From Lumbricus rubellus (taxonomy: Eukaryota; Annelida; Clitellata; Crassiclitellata; Lumbricidae), in contig OX243825.1 in NCBI GenBank assembly GCA_945859605.1, positions 20,098,696 through 20,162,695 on the forward strand: DNA of 64,000 nt, in the 5' to 3' direction. The notes under the pieces were generated by a model. It had not been told where the DNA came from, searched no databases, and saw nothing but the letters and a program-made list of their open reading frames with translations. The translations under genes and the position numbers were made by a program. Below are positions 41,450-50,075 of this stretch, piece by piece; positions within the stretch are counted from its first letter, which is position 1; each line of letters starts with the position of its first letter.

Positions 41450-42607
41450 ACACACACGTACATAACCCTATAATCTTCATGACCATGATCACCATGAATT
41501 TCTGTTTGTTCACACGATAAGCTTACCAATAGGCTATACCATGAGCTGAGGCATTACTATAGTAACCAACAAAGCCTACTACAGCACCTTTTCTGTACTA
41601 TAACTTTTTTTCTTAAATGTGTCTATTTATGCTTCATGTGCTCAGATCTATACGACTGACATGCTCATCAGCATTAGATGTAATAAAGCATGAAAATGGC
41701 AAGTACTTAATTTTTATTAATGTGGATTTGTGGAAGGACCCAGAGTTTAAATTAAAACCATTTGCCATGATAATATGGCATGAACAAACTTCAATTCTAT
41801 AGAAGGCTACCACAGCATCACTGATAATTTATCATAGATCGATATTATTTATTTATTTATTATTATTATTATTAATTACTATTAGTAGTATTTTTTATTA
41901 ACTATTATTACTACTATTAATATTATGTAGCCTGTACAAATTTTTAATTGAAAATGTGGCCATATAATAATTATATTAAGCTAACTAACTAGAAATTCTG
42001 TTAAATTGATTTGCAAAAGTCTGCTTGTTCACGTAACCTGTTTCACTCCATCAACATTCGCTTCTGCTTTCCGCAGCATTTGCAAGTTCTGCCACATGTT
42101 CACGACTGCGCCTTCTCCCGCACGGTTGACACTAGTATCACTGAGAAGTTCTTCATTGCTTGGTGGCCTGTACAGCCGCTCCAGGCGGACCTCTATCTTT
42201 TTCACTTTATCTGCCACCTCGAGAAACGGAGTACCGGGAGACGGGTAAAGTTCGCATGTTGCTGGCGCCGGCATCACAATATGCAACACCGGTAGGCCAC
42301 TCGATGACTTTTTGTTCAGCATTTTCCCACGAGGGGGTATATCATCTGGACGAGAGGGTATATCATCTGGAGGCGAAGTTTCTGCAGCATTAGTCAACGC
42401 ATCTACTGCCACAGGGGTCACATCGTAGTGTGCCTCAACATGACCGATTCCAAGAGTTTGGAGAATGGCATGTAGAAGAGATTGCAGGATATTGAAGCGC
42501 ACAACGCCGACTTCAGGGCTGCTCAAGGCCATATCAACCATCTGAGACAACGTAACAGCCGCCACAGTGCCAAACTCACCAACCGCTGAAGATCTCTTCC
42601 TCTCCAT
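26911..42607 (-). CDS. QRICH2-like: QRICH2/C16orf96 family (DUF4795) protein, about 15 exons
   Basis: Minus-strand exons, 5' to 3': 42607-42038, 41284-41183, 39988-39812, 38815-38770, 38353-38274, 37134-36532, 35682-35563, 34974-34873, 34336-34092, 32780-32676, 31835-31686, 30882-30763, 27865-27790, 27669-27588, 27032-26911. The phases agree and give about 899 residues. The N-terminus [16 protein letters not shown] then [14 protein letters not shown] is the hallmark of this family; the middle is coiled coil; the C-terminal domain has CLSCDRKL and [11 protein letters not shown]. Vertebrate QRICH2 is needed for the sperm flagellum, so a flagellar role is plausible by homology. The 31686-31835 exon uses a weak TTTAAG acceptor. 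The last exon is the least sure: with the acceptor at 27051 the protein would instead stop at 27041. Confidence 0.82.
28985..29208 (+). pseudogene. LINE relic: reverse transcriptase C-terminus
   Basis: An open frame reads [11 protein letters not shown], then [20 protein letters not shown]. The order W-x-GH-x-x-R, then GKRxRGRP, is the C-terminal end of many non-LTR reverse transcriptase proteins. Nothing upstream encodes the rest. Antisense to the QRICH2-like gene. Confidence 0.75.
30541..30730 (+). repeat. tRNA-derived SINE
   Basis: CAGTGGTGGCGTTATTTCC, a B box GGTTCGAATCC, ACCTCGCCACATAAGGACC, GCTTCGGCGTGAAACTCCG, the hairpin GAGCGCCTCAGAGAAG and GCTTGAAGGGGTGCTATAAC, then CAAACA repeats. 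It is nearly identical to 35190-35396. Its 5' end is slightly shortened. Confidence 0.85.
31085..31250 (+). pseudogene. LINE relic: end of RT ORF plus 3' tail
   Basis: Reading frame fragments GTLWNSLP-like (TGTGGAATTCTCTTCCCTCC), CTCTCTTCTTAAAACC, then GGGAGCGCTACTGAATGGCC and GGCGCTATATAAATTACT. A second copy, antisense and interrupted, lies at 37600-37975. Confidence 0.7.
31816..32215. repeat. Tandem duplication across a QRICH2-like 3' splice site
   Basis: CTGTCTGGGAAGCAGGCAGC occurs at 31817 and 31975 (offset 158), followed in both by AAAAACATTAACAG and further intron sequence (CAAAATTGAAACATGAACT at both). The second copy thus carries a duplicate of the start of exon 31835-31686 and a better acceptor (TTTTCAG) than the one used. 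It is interrupted at about 32028-32096 by a small palindromic insert with TTACCCGTT and AACGGGTAA ends. Confidence 0.75.
32436..32530. repeat. Short minisatellite, about 30 bp unit
   Basis: CATTGCACCACCTCATTA-type units occur three to four times. It is in an intron of the QRICH2-like gene. Confidence 0.7.
32798..32850. mobile_element. 53-bp palindrome: minimal mariner-type MITE
   Basis: CAGGGTGGCTAAAAAAATAC then CCCACCGGTGGGG then the mirror-image arm, ending AGCCACCCTA, flanked by TA (32796-32797, 32851-32852). The whole is a near-perfect palindrome centred on ACCGGT. The ends resemble those of the 48128-49303 mariner element (CAGGGTGCGCC). On the minus strand it ends about 17 bp before the acceptor of QRICH2-like exon 32780-32676. 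Confidence 0.85.
33092..33340 (+). pseudogene. LINE relic: RT C-terminus plus 3' tail
   Basis: The frame [15 protein letters not shown] followed by a helix and SKDFF corresponds to the F-x-x-xGP-xLWN-xLP end of CR1/Jockey-group reverse transcriptases. It runs into GAGAGGCGCTATATAAATTT, the tail shared with the other relics. Confidence 0.75.
33478..34050 (-). pseudogene. LINE 3' relic split by a MITE
   Basis: On the minus strand a decayed frame has [19 protein letters not shown] codons, then the tail hairpin with GGCGCTATATAAATTG and AAT repeats at the end (33482). A D-family MITE (33760-33998) is inserted in it; the sequence resumes at 34007 with an ATTACA-type repeat. Confidence 0.65.
33760..33998. 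mobile_element. hAT-type MITE, CATGGGCG(C/T)CC family, copy 2
   Basis: A 239-bp element with ends CATGGGCGTCCACAG and CTGCGGACGCCCATG and an exact 8-bp duplication GACGATGC at 33752-33759 and 33999-34006. The interior (GGGGCGCAAGGGGGCGC...) differs from copy 1, so only the ends are shared. Confidence 0.92.
34092..34336 (-). CDS. QRICH2-like: QRICH2-like exon with CxxC motif
   Basis: 245 bases entered in phase 0 and left in phase 2. It encodes a helical stretch ([15 protein letters not shown] to GMRRKLK) followed by [10 protein letters not shown], the conserved CxxC site that ends the coiled-coil part in DUF4795 proteins and may bind metal. The donor GTGAGT after TTAGA was chosen over GTACCA at 34139 because it keeps CLSC and both give the same phase. 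Confidence 0.8.
34371..34760. repeat. Minisatellite, 51-bp unit
   Basis: AATTGAACACTACATAGTAA with TACAGAGTACTCTGTAAATA recurs about seven times at spacings of 51-54 bp (34454, 34505, 34556, 34610). Each unit contains the palindrome AGAGTACTCT. It is intronic in the QRICH2-like gene. Confidence 0.9.
35190..35396 (+). repeat. tRNA-derived SINE, best copy
   Basis: AGACGCGGTGGTGTAGTGGT (A-box region), CCTTGGAGTCGGAAGG, a B box GGTTCGAATCC, ACCTCGCCGTTTAAGGACC, AATTGCTCAGCGCTTCGGCG, CTCCGATGCAGTGTCCGC, the hairpin GAAGCGCCTCTGAGTAG and GCTTGAAGGGGTGCTATAAC, and CATACAAACAAACA at the end. Confidence 0.9.
35962..36305. mobile_element. hAT-type MITE, CAGTGGTTCCCAACC family, copy 2 (inverted)
   Basis: Ends CAGTGGTTCCCAACC and TTGGGAACCACTG. 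The target duplication is TTTTAGCA (35954-35961) against TTGTAGCA (36306-36313), one mismatch. The interior is the reverse complement of copies 1 and 3. Confidence 0.92.
36339..36478. mobile_element. hAT-type MITE, CAGNGTRAGAATTG family, copy 2
   Basis: A 140-bp element with an exact 8-bp duplication CTATCAGC at 36331-36338 and 36479-36486. It lies 25 bp after the 35962-36305 MITE, so two different MITEs inserted side by side in the same intron. Confidence 0.93.
36532..37134 (-). CDS. QRICH2-like: QRICH2-like large central exon (coiled coil, Ser-rich, coiled coil)
   Basis: 201 codons in phase 0 at both ends. The first about 75 residues ([10 protein letters not shown] to [10 protein letters not shown]) are helical heptads. 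The middle about 75 residues are Ser/Asp/Lys-rich and probably disordered. The last about 50 ([15 protein letters not shown] to [14 protein letters not shown]) are again strongly helical. The donor GTAAAG is 54 bp from a MITE (36339-36478). Confidence 0.85.
37600..37975 (-). pseudogene. LINE 3' relic interrupted by a fragment of another LINE
   Basis: Minus strand: GGAATTCTCTTCCCTCCACT, CTCTTCTTAAGACCTATT, then GGGAGCGCTACTGAATGGCC, as in 31085-31250. At about 37640-37800 a foreign piece reads AGGAAGGTGCAGGACAGAGT then CAGCAGAAGACTGAAGAAG, resembling the end of a different LINE's reverse transcriptase ORF. Confidence 0.6.
39646..39781. mobile_element. hAT-type MITE, CAGNGTRAGAATTG family, copy 3
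   Basis: A 136-bp element with ends CAGGGTGAGAATTG and CAATTCTTACACTG and an exact 8-bp duplication ATTCTGGC at 39638-39645 and 39782-39789. Opposite orientation to copies 1 and 2. It ends about 30 bp from the 3' end of QRICH2-like exon 39988-39812. Confidence 0.94.
39997..40715. repeat. Minisatellite, about 31-33 bp unit, about 22 copies, abutting a splice acceptor
   Basis: Unit of the form CATCATTACACCAAGAAATT plus ATATACTGTGGC, varying at a few positions (AAATC, AAGTT, AAAAATT). In the minus direction the array ends about 10 bp before the acceptor GTGCAG of QRICH2-like exon 39988-39812. The open frames through it (HYTKK, ITPRN repeats) are artefacts. Confidence 0.95.
40929..41118. mobile_element. 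hAT-type MITE, CAGGGCTG family, best copy
   Basis: A 190-bp element with ends CAGGGCTG and TAGCCCTG and an exact 8-bp duplication GCTACATC at 40921-40928 and 41119-41126. It is related to 21344-21528 and 51603-51720. Confidence 0.92.
41414..41460. repeat. (CA)n microsatellite
   Basis: About 20 CA dinucleotides with a few interruptions, in an intron of the QRICH2-like gene. Confidence 0.9.
42038..42607 (-). CDS. QRICH2-like: QRICH2-like first coding exon
   Basis: 190 codons from ATG at 42605-42607 to CAG before the donor GTTACG. Residues about 18-45 carry the family signature ([28 protein letters not shown]). The later part, ending in [11 protein letters not shown], starts a helical region that continues in the next exon with [11 protein letters not shown] short repeat in the sequence (42331-42366, encoding DDIP twice) makes a small internal duplication. 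The ATG context is GAGAGGAAG just downstream; no upstream in-frame ATG was needed. Confidence 0.85.
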
Positions 42608-43300
42608 CGCTTTCTTATTTTGTGATACGAATCAGCATTAAATAAATTTAACGCACTTGGTGTAATTATCGCTAGGGCCTAACTAAAGATCTAAAGAGTC
42701 TAGACTCCAAGATCTTTGCACTAACGGCTCGATTCGGAATGTTTCACAAACCCAGTTACAGATCGATACTGGTATGATGTGGCCAAAAACCGTAAAACTT
42801 TCAAAAACCGTGAAATATTTACACGCGTTTTAAAATCAATGCTTTATCCATTCATTTCAAGTTCAATTTCGTGATATTATTTTAATTCAAGACGCCATGA
42901 AATTCAGTCTTGGAAACTGGGTGTACGTCATAAATAAATAAATAGATTTTTATAGCGCTTTAATTAGTTCAGCGCAAAGTTTATACACTCCGACATTATG
43001 CTTTTGTTCAGAAAAATGTGTGTAAAAAAATTTGCTCAAGGGGGATATTTGCAGAAAATCTCTCAGTTGTTCTGGACTCCCTCCTGAATCAAACGAGCCA
43101 TTAACCGTCTTTATAGGCCTACTACTTTTTTCAAGGTCTGCAGCCCAGCTATTGGACTAATTACTAATTATTATTAATAATTAATTATTAATTATTAATT
43201 AATTAATTAATTATTTATTAATTATTAATAATTAGTAATTATTATGAGCGATGAGATCAAAGCCAGAAATGCCAAACTTAGTAGGCTAGGCCTAATTAAT
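42608..43300. other. Upstream region of the QRICH2-like gene
   Basis: It should hold the promoter and 5' UTR; no TATA box or other firm signal was recognised. An AT-only stretch of ATTA/TTAAT repeats at 43155-43245 is nearly self-complementary. Confidence 0.4.
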
Positions 43301-43387
43301 GCAAATCAAGCAAACTGGTCAGTGTTTGGGTGCTTCTGGAGCGCCGCCAGAAAATAGCAAGTTGTTGGGTTAGAATCGTTAGACAGA

Positions 43388-43393
43388 AAACTA

Positions 43394-43455
<62 letters not shown>
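43388..43455. repeat. (TA)n microsatellite
   Basis: About 33 TA units flanked by ATGTATA and ATACATAG. Confidence 0.95.
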
Positions 43456-43457
<2 letters not shown>

Positions 43458-43515
43458 GCCTAGTAAATTTTGAGGACCAAGTACCAACTCAGATATTTTC
43501 TGGCAGAGCAGGCTG

Positions 43516-45216
43516 CACTGGCGGAGACCTAGGGGGGGACAGGGGGGGACGTCCCCCCCCAAAGAATGTGGTGGGGGGGACGGTCCATGCATTTGTCCCC
43601 CCCAATCGTTAAGTGTCAGAACATGGACACTTGATGAACACACTGCAGGCGACTGACGACGTTACAATGTTAGAAGGAGATTTTCGAACAAATTACTAAA
43701 AAATCTGTTCAACGCATAAGAGCGATGCCATAACAGAACCGGGATACATGGTCCCTTTTTGAAAACAACTTACTTGGACACCCTTAAATTCTTTCTTCAT
43801 AAAAGCTTTATAATTATAGTAAATATACAGAATTTAAATAATTTGATTTTACCCATCAACTTATTATAAAACATCGAACGAATCTTTGAAAAAACCTCTC
43901 GATCTAATCATGAATTGAGTTTAATTTCAACTTAGCCAGTGTGGATTCTACAAGATAAGATCGGTTTAATTCAGATCTATAATTCAATTACAACCAATTA
44001 ATATTAAAATCATTGAAACCATCTAATTTTCGATTCGCTCACCCACTTCCATCAAATTCTTCCCATCTTCCTCTACACGGCCGTAGCCTGGATTTGAGTT
44101 GGGTGGAGGGGATTCCTTTGGCGTAGAATTTCTGACGACCATTTTGTAGTCGTCCACATTTCTGAAAACACCTTTTTTAATTGTCTCAATTACTGGAGAC
44201 ACCTTTTCACCTTTTTAGTTGTCAAAATTTTTTAAGAGACCTTTTTTAGTCGTCATAATTTCTAGACACCTTTTTTGATCGTAAAATTTCTGAAGACACA
44301 ATTTTATAGTCGTCAAAATTATTGAAGACACTCTTTTTCGTCTTCAAAATTTTTGAAGAAACCTTTTTGTTGTCAAAATTTCATAAGACACCTTTTTTAG
44401 CTGTCAACATATAAGAATACAACTTTTTTAGTTGGCAAAATTTCTGAAGACACTCTTTTTTTAGTGGTCAAAATTTCCAAAGACACCTTTTTTAGTCGTC
44501 AAAATTTCCAGAAACCTTTCTCTAGTCGCAAAAGTTCTGAGAACTCCTTTTATTAGCTGTCAACATTTCAAAAGACATAGTCGTCTAAATTTCTGAAGAC
44601 ACTTTTTTAGTGTCAAAATTTCTAAAGACACCTTTTTTTCAGTTGTAAAAATTTTTGAACTCACTTTTAAAGCTGTCAACATATCTGCACACACCTTTTT
44701 TAAGTCGTCAAAATTTCTGAAGACACTCTTTTTAGTCGTCAAAGTTTATGAAGACTTTTTCGCTCTCTCTCAGTTCCTTTCATTCCTTTCGGAACATCGT
44801 GCGACAGGACTTCTCCACTGCACACGGTCGGTTGCGACGAAGACTGTTTACTAGTCATCAAGATTTCTGAACACCTTTTTTAGTCCGAAAAAATTCTAAA
44901 GACATCTTTTTTTATATTTCAAAATTTCTGAAGACTTTTTATTAGTCATCAAAATCTGTGGACACCTTTTTTAGTCGAAAAAAATTCTAAAGACATCTTT
45001 TTTATATTTCAAAATTTCTGAACTCTTTTATTATTGTATTGTAAAAATTGAATTGTGTAAAAACAGTTATAAAGCGCCTCTAATTAGTCGTCAAAATGTC
45101 TGGACACCTTTTTTAGTCGTCAAAAACACCTTTTTCAGGCTTCGCGCTTAATTAAGCGATCGTCCTTCGGCCGCTCGTCCGTCCCCCCCAAAGTTCGGAC
45201 CAGGTCTCCGCCTATG
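43516..45216. mobile_element. 1.7-kb hAT-type non-autonomous element carrying an internal minisatellite
   Basis: Left end CACTGGCGGAGACCTAGG, right end CCAGGTCTCCGCCTATG, with an exact 8-bp duplication GCAGGCTG at 43508-43515 and 45217-45224. Inside the ends are G/C tracts (GGGGGGACGTCCCCCCCC). From about 44130 to 45135 it is filled by a degenerate repeat of about 31 bp. There is no transposase. The 274-bp relative at 46313-46586 has the same ends. Confidence 0.92.
44130..45135. repeat. Degenerate minisatellite, about 31 bp unit, about 30 copies, inside the hAT-type element
   Basis: Unit of the form TTTTTTAGTCGTCAAAATT plus TCTGAAGACACC. Units differ by many small changes, and GTC CTC-type variants occur, so the array is old or evolving fast. 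A foreign stretch of about 90 bp interrupts it at 44762-44850. Confidence 0.9.
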
Positions 45217-45224
45217 GCAGGCTG

Positions 45225-46312
45225 CCGAAAATAGCCTAGCCTATCATCGAGAATGTTGCAATGCTCCACGATACCAATGCGTTTTTCAATCAGGGAAAAC
45301 TGGTCGGTGTTTGTATGATTTCTCGAGAGCCGCCAGTAAATAGCAAGTAGGCCTAGTGCATGGGGCTAGATCTATACATAGGATAAAATATTATAGCCTA
45401 ATTGGAAACTCTATTTAAGGGGAAACTCAGATAGGCCTAGGCCTATTTCTCAGATATTTTCCTGTCGCGAAAAGTCTGCCGAATTTGTCATCGAGAATGC
45501 TGCAATGCGACACAATTCCAATGCATTTCAAAGTCAAGCAACTATAATAGGCCTACCTGTAGGCCTAGTAGGAGTTTGTCCAGTTTAGGGGGGTTTTGAG
45601 ATCCGCCAGATAATCGCGAGTAGCCTAACCTAGCCTATATACAGTGGGGGTTTGACACCTATATAGACTATATATAATAGCCTACAATACAATACAATAC
45701 GTTATTTATACCGCGCTTTTGGCCTAACAAAAACAAATCACTACAAATCTAGTTAGACCTATATAATGCACTGAATGGATAGGCTAGGCTACTAAGCTAG
45801 GAAATTCTTCTTGAGGAGCAGCTCAGATATTTTCTGGCCGCGCAAGTCGGCATAAAATATAATTGTCCTCGAGAGTAGGCCTACGTGCTGCAATAGTGGC
45901 ACGATTCCAATGCATTTTTAAGTCAAGCGAAGTGGTCAGTGTTGGGGAGAATTTTCCTTTGCTGCCAGAAAATCGCGAGTAGTAGGGATGGATACAGATT
46001 TGACGAGGGCCTATGACAACAGAGGCCGTTGCCCTCGCAAAAAATTGTCTTGGCATATTAGGCTACAGCACTGTTACGAGTAGGCCTAGTAGGCTTAGGG
46101 GTTGGATACCTTGAATATAGCCTATGAACCTCTTCTTGAGGAGGAGCTCATATATTTTCTGACCGCGCAAAATCGATGTCCACAGCTAAAATGTTAATGC
46201 TGCTGTTGTTGTTGTTGTTGACCAAGTCTTCGGCTATAGCCTACATGTAGGCCTAATATACTGAATGTGTGCTCAACTGGGTATACGGCCTATAGGCCTA
46301 CCTTAAAACAAC
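45225..46312. repeat. Diverged long tandem repeats, about 0.25-0.35 kb units
   Basis: Copies of the string set CTCAGATATTTTCTG, ATCGAGAATGCTGCAATG, ATTCCAATGCATTT, TCAAGC, TGGTCAGTGTT, GCCAGAAAATCGCGAGTAG start near 43485 (interrupted by the 1.7-kb element), 45450 and 45825, with a partial copy near 46140. No ORF is conserved among the copies. AGGCCTA motifs are frequent. Confidence 0.7.
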
Positions 46313-46586
46313 CATGGTGGGAGACCTAGGGGGGGACGGCCCATGCATTGGTTCCCCCAATGTTTGAGCGTCAAGACATCAAAAGTCCCCAGAAATTTTT
46401 TTGCCGGCGAAAAATAGACTTTTTGGCCAGACGACTAAAAAAAAGGTCATCAACTTTTTGGCGGTGAAAATAGAAAATTTGTGCTTGGAAAAAGGTCGTC
46501 AGAAATTTTCAAAAAATCTCGCGTCTTTCCTTCAGCCACTCGTTCGACCCCTTCTCCCCAAATCTCAGCCCAGGTCTCCGCCCATG
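46313..46586. mobile_element. 274-bp hAT-type MITE, short relative of the 1.7-kb element
   Basis: Ends CATGGTGGGAGACCTAGG and CAGGTCTCCGCCCATG, with an exact 8-bp duplication AAAACAAC at 46305-46312 and 46587-46594. It holds two to three minisatellite-like units (GACGACTAAAAAAAAGGTC, GGTCGTCAGAAATTTTC) where the long relative has about 30. Confidence 0.94.
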
Positions 46587-46849
46587 AAAACAACGGATCC
46601 TCTACCGAATCATCGCTTTGATCTGGCCTTCCATGCACCGGTCATGTTCTCGAACTCTGCTGCTCTACCCTTAGTAGGCATCGGGTCGTTGCTCTCTTGG
46701 TTGTAGGCTACTGAGCACTGTGAGCAGGTACCTGTGCTCACCGTCCCTTTTGGCCGACATTTTAAAAGTCTTAACTAATAAATCATCATTATTTATTATT
46801 AGGCCTATTATTATTATTAGTAGTAGCCTAGTAGGCTATAATATTATTA

Positions 46850-47072
<223 letters not shown>

Positions 47073-47074
<2 letters not shown>

Positions 47075-48046
47075 TCCAATAAAATCATCCTCCGTCCTTC
47101 TCTAGTCTATTTACCCACCGTTCTTCCCTCAAATATATCCTATCTCTTAGGGGAGAGTCTCCCTCATGGTGTGGCCTGTTTTTCTGCATGCTTCCCTGGG
47201 GCGGCGGTCATAATAATTATGGGCCTGGTTATTCCTATCGGAAATATTTTTTCGTATACCATTTTCAGTATTCTCATAAAACTATGTGTAGTCCTATTAT
47301 ATAATTATAATAGTCGTGTAACCTTAAATTGAACTTTAAAGACCTACTTTTATTCAGTTGTTCTAAGATCGTATGCTGCACGAAATTCATTCACAGCGTT
47401 TAGTTTGTTTAGGCGAGCGATCAATGTTTCTTACGCAAATATTTAATTACTAATTGATTTCTGGAATAGCAAATTTGCGCGGTAATTACAAAGCATGTGC
47501 CTCTTCATTGCAGAATTATAATTTTCGTGATTTTCAATTATATCTCTTCATTTTGCAACGCCACAGATTACACAGGAGTGGAGAGAAGGGGCATTGCGTA
47601 GAGGCAAGTAATACATGGACGCCTAGGCGCGCAGAAACAGCTGGTGCAAGCATACAATTAAAAGCTAAAATTGCACGTTGATCGGAAACAGATGCGAGAG
47701 TTAATGAAATGCTTCTGTTCATTAAGTTCGCCAACAGCCTACAGGTCTAAATGGTATAAATAGGCCTCTTTGCATTAGAGAAGAGCAGAGAAGAATTCAG
47801 AAGGTCCTGTGTCAGAGAAGATCGAGAGAAGACTCAACAACTCGGAAGGTAGGACAGAACATCTCTTTACAGAACTTCTATACAAAGCAAGTTTCAACGA
47901 CTTCGATCGTGGCTCTAAAAATGATCTATATAAAATGCTCAGCTGCGGGTTTAGGATATACAAGCATATTCTATAATTATAGGCCCTAATAAATATAATT
48001 ATAAGTATAATTGTATAATTTATATATATGCAAACAAGCATGTTGT
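47073..48046. other. Intergenic, nothing recognised
   Basis: AT-rich sequence with short frames only. No conserved protein motif, repeat ends or RNA fold was seen. Confidence 0.5.
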
Positions 48047-48127
48047 GGGGCGCGGTGGTGTAGGGGTATATTCGCCGATTCGGTGCATTGGAGCCGGAAG
48101 GTTGCGGTTTCGAAAACTTCGAATCTG

Positions 48128-49303
48128 CAGGGTGCGCCAAAAAAAAAACCCCTAAAATGTTTGCCAATATCTTGACCAAAAGTAGGAATTTCGAAATGAA
48201 ATTTTACAGTCTTAAAGACAATTCATATTTACACCAGATGGCCAGATTTCATTAAAATATTTCAAACAAAACAAATGTTATGCCACTTTTAGTGAAGCCA
48301 CCCACCGTTTTTTGACGATTCAAAAACCGGAAACAACGAAAAGTGAAAAAATATCAATTCGATTACTCTGGCCAATATCTTGGCCAAAAGTAAGACTATC
48401 GAACTGAAATTTTACAGGCTTAAAGACAATTCATATCTGCCCATGATGATCAGATTTTATCAAAATATGTCAATCGCAACGAAAGTTATACCACTTTTAG
48501 TGAGGCCACCCCCATTTATTGACGTTTCAAAGACGTAAAGCAGCAAAAAGTAGCAAACACACGATTTTATTAAGTCTCATCTCAAATAATTAATTGTTAT
48601 CAAATAGCCTTCATATAGCTATATGATCATTATTAATACTATTTAAGAAAGAAACAAAGTACCAGCGTAGCTGCACGTCACTGAGAAGGCACTTAGCAAG
48701 ATGACAATCAAATTGGTAAATAAGGAATCTGTCAGATTAATCAACAGGTCCACCAAGAACTTTGCAAAGAGACTCAAAAGAAGTGTTGGCACTGGTGGTG
48801 GGCACATTGAACACAAGTTGTGAAGCACTACCAAGTTCATTTGACAACAGTTATTTGACATGAGATCATGAGACTTAATAAAATCGCGTTTTTGTTACTT
48901 TTTTGTTGCGTTTCGTTTCTGAATTGTCAAAAAACGGTGGGTGGTTTTTCTAAAAGTGGTATAACTTTTGTTCTTTTTGAAATATTTTGATGAAATCTGG
49001 CCATCATGTGTAAATATGAATTGTCTTTAGGCCTGTAAATTTCATTTTGAAATTCCTACTTTTGGCCAAGATATTGGCCAAAAACCTAATTTTTGTTGCG
49101 TTTCGTTTTTGAATCGTCAAAAAACGGTGGGTGACCTCCCTAAAAGTGGCATAACTTTTGCTCTGTTCGAAATATTTTGATGAAATAAGGCCATCATGTG
49201 TAAATATGAATTGTCTATAAGACTGTGAAATATCATTTCGAAATTCTTACTTTTGGCAAAAATATTGGCAAAAAACCTAGGGGTCTTTTTTTGGCGCACC
49301 CTG
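48128..49303 (+). mobile_element. Mariner-type DNA transposon, degenerate, with long two-subunit inverted repeats
   Basis: Ends CAGGGTGCGCCAAAAA and TTTTTGGCGCACCCTG. The right flank is TA; the left flank is TG, probably a mutated TA. The inverted repeats are about 450 bp, each made of two tandem diverged subunits of about 210 bp (CCAATATCTTG..CCAAAAGTA, AATTCATAT, CCACTTTTAGTGA, ACGGTGGGTG). The centre (48590-48870) retains a transposase C-terminus. Confidence 0.9.
48693..48824 (+). pseudogene. Mariner transposase C-terminal remnant
   Basis: The plus frame ends with SVRLINRSTKNFAKRLKRSV then GGGHIEHKL and TGA at 48822-48824. The ending GGHIEH is the standard C-terminus of mariner-family transposases. 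All catalytic domains are gone. Confidence 0.75.
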
Positions 49304-49415
49304 TAGGCTACCTCAAGCCGTTTTCGCAATTTCTCAAACTCCGTCTTCAGTGTCCGCGCTGTGGTCGCGAGCGCCTCTGAGTAGTGATCTTGAAGGGGCG
49401 CTATAGCGGGTGGTC

Positions 49416-49531
49416 ATACATGGATGCATGCATACATGCATACATACATACATACATACATACATACATACATACATACATACATACATACATACATGCA
49501 TAGGCCTACATGCATACATACATACACAGTA

Positions 49532-49562
<31 letters not shown>

Positions 49563-50075
49563 CATACATACATACATACATACATACATACATACATACA
49601 TACATACATACATACATACATACATACATACATACATACATACATACATACATACATACATACACACACATACATACATACATACATACATACATACATA
49701 CATACATACATACATACATACATACATACATACATACATACATACATACATACATACATACATACATACATACATACATACATACATACATACATACATA
49801 CATACATACATACATACATACATACATACATACATACATACATACATACATACATACATACATACATACATACATACATACATACATACATACATACATA
49901 CATACATACATACATACATACATACATACATACATACATACATACATACATACATACATACATACATACATACATACATACATACATACATACATACATA
50001 CATACATACATACATACATACATACATACATACATACATACATACATACATACATACATACATGCATGCATATAT
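49416..50075. repeat. (ACAT)n tetranucleotide array, about 650 bp
   Basis: About 160 ATAC units with few interruptions (TGCATAGGCC at 49497, a CACACAC at 49662). It begins at the 3' end of the SINE at 49407, so it may have grown from the SINE tail. The 185-239-codon frames on both strands are artefacts. Confidence 0.97.

Larger units (their letters stand above)
48047..49407 (+). repeat. tRNA-derived SINE split by a mariner-type insertion
   Basis: The 5' part (48047-48127) has GGGCGCGGTGGTGTAGGGGT and CATTGGAGCCGGAAGG up to a damaged B box. The 3' part (49304-49407) resumes with CTACCTCAAGCCG, CAGTGTCCGCGCTGTGGTCG, GAGCGCCTCTGAGTAG and CTTGAAGGGGCGCTATAGC. The intervening 48128-49303 is a DNA transposon. 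Confidence 0.88.
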
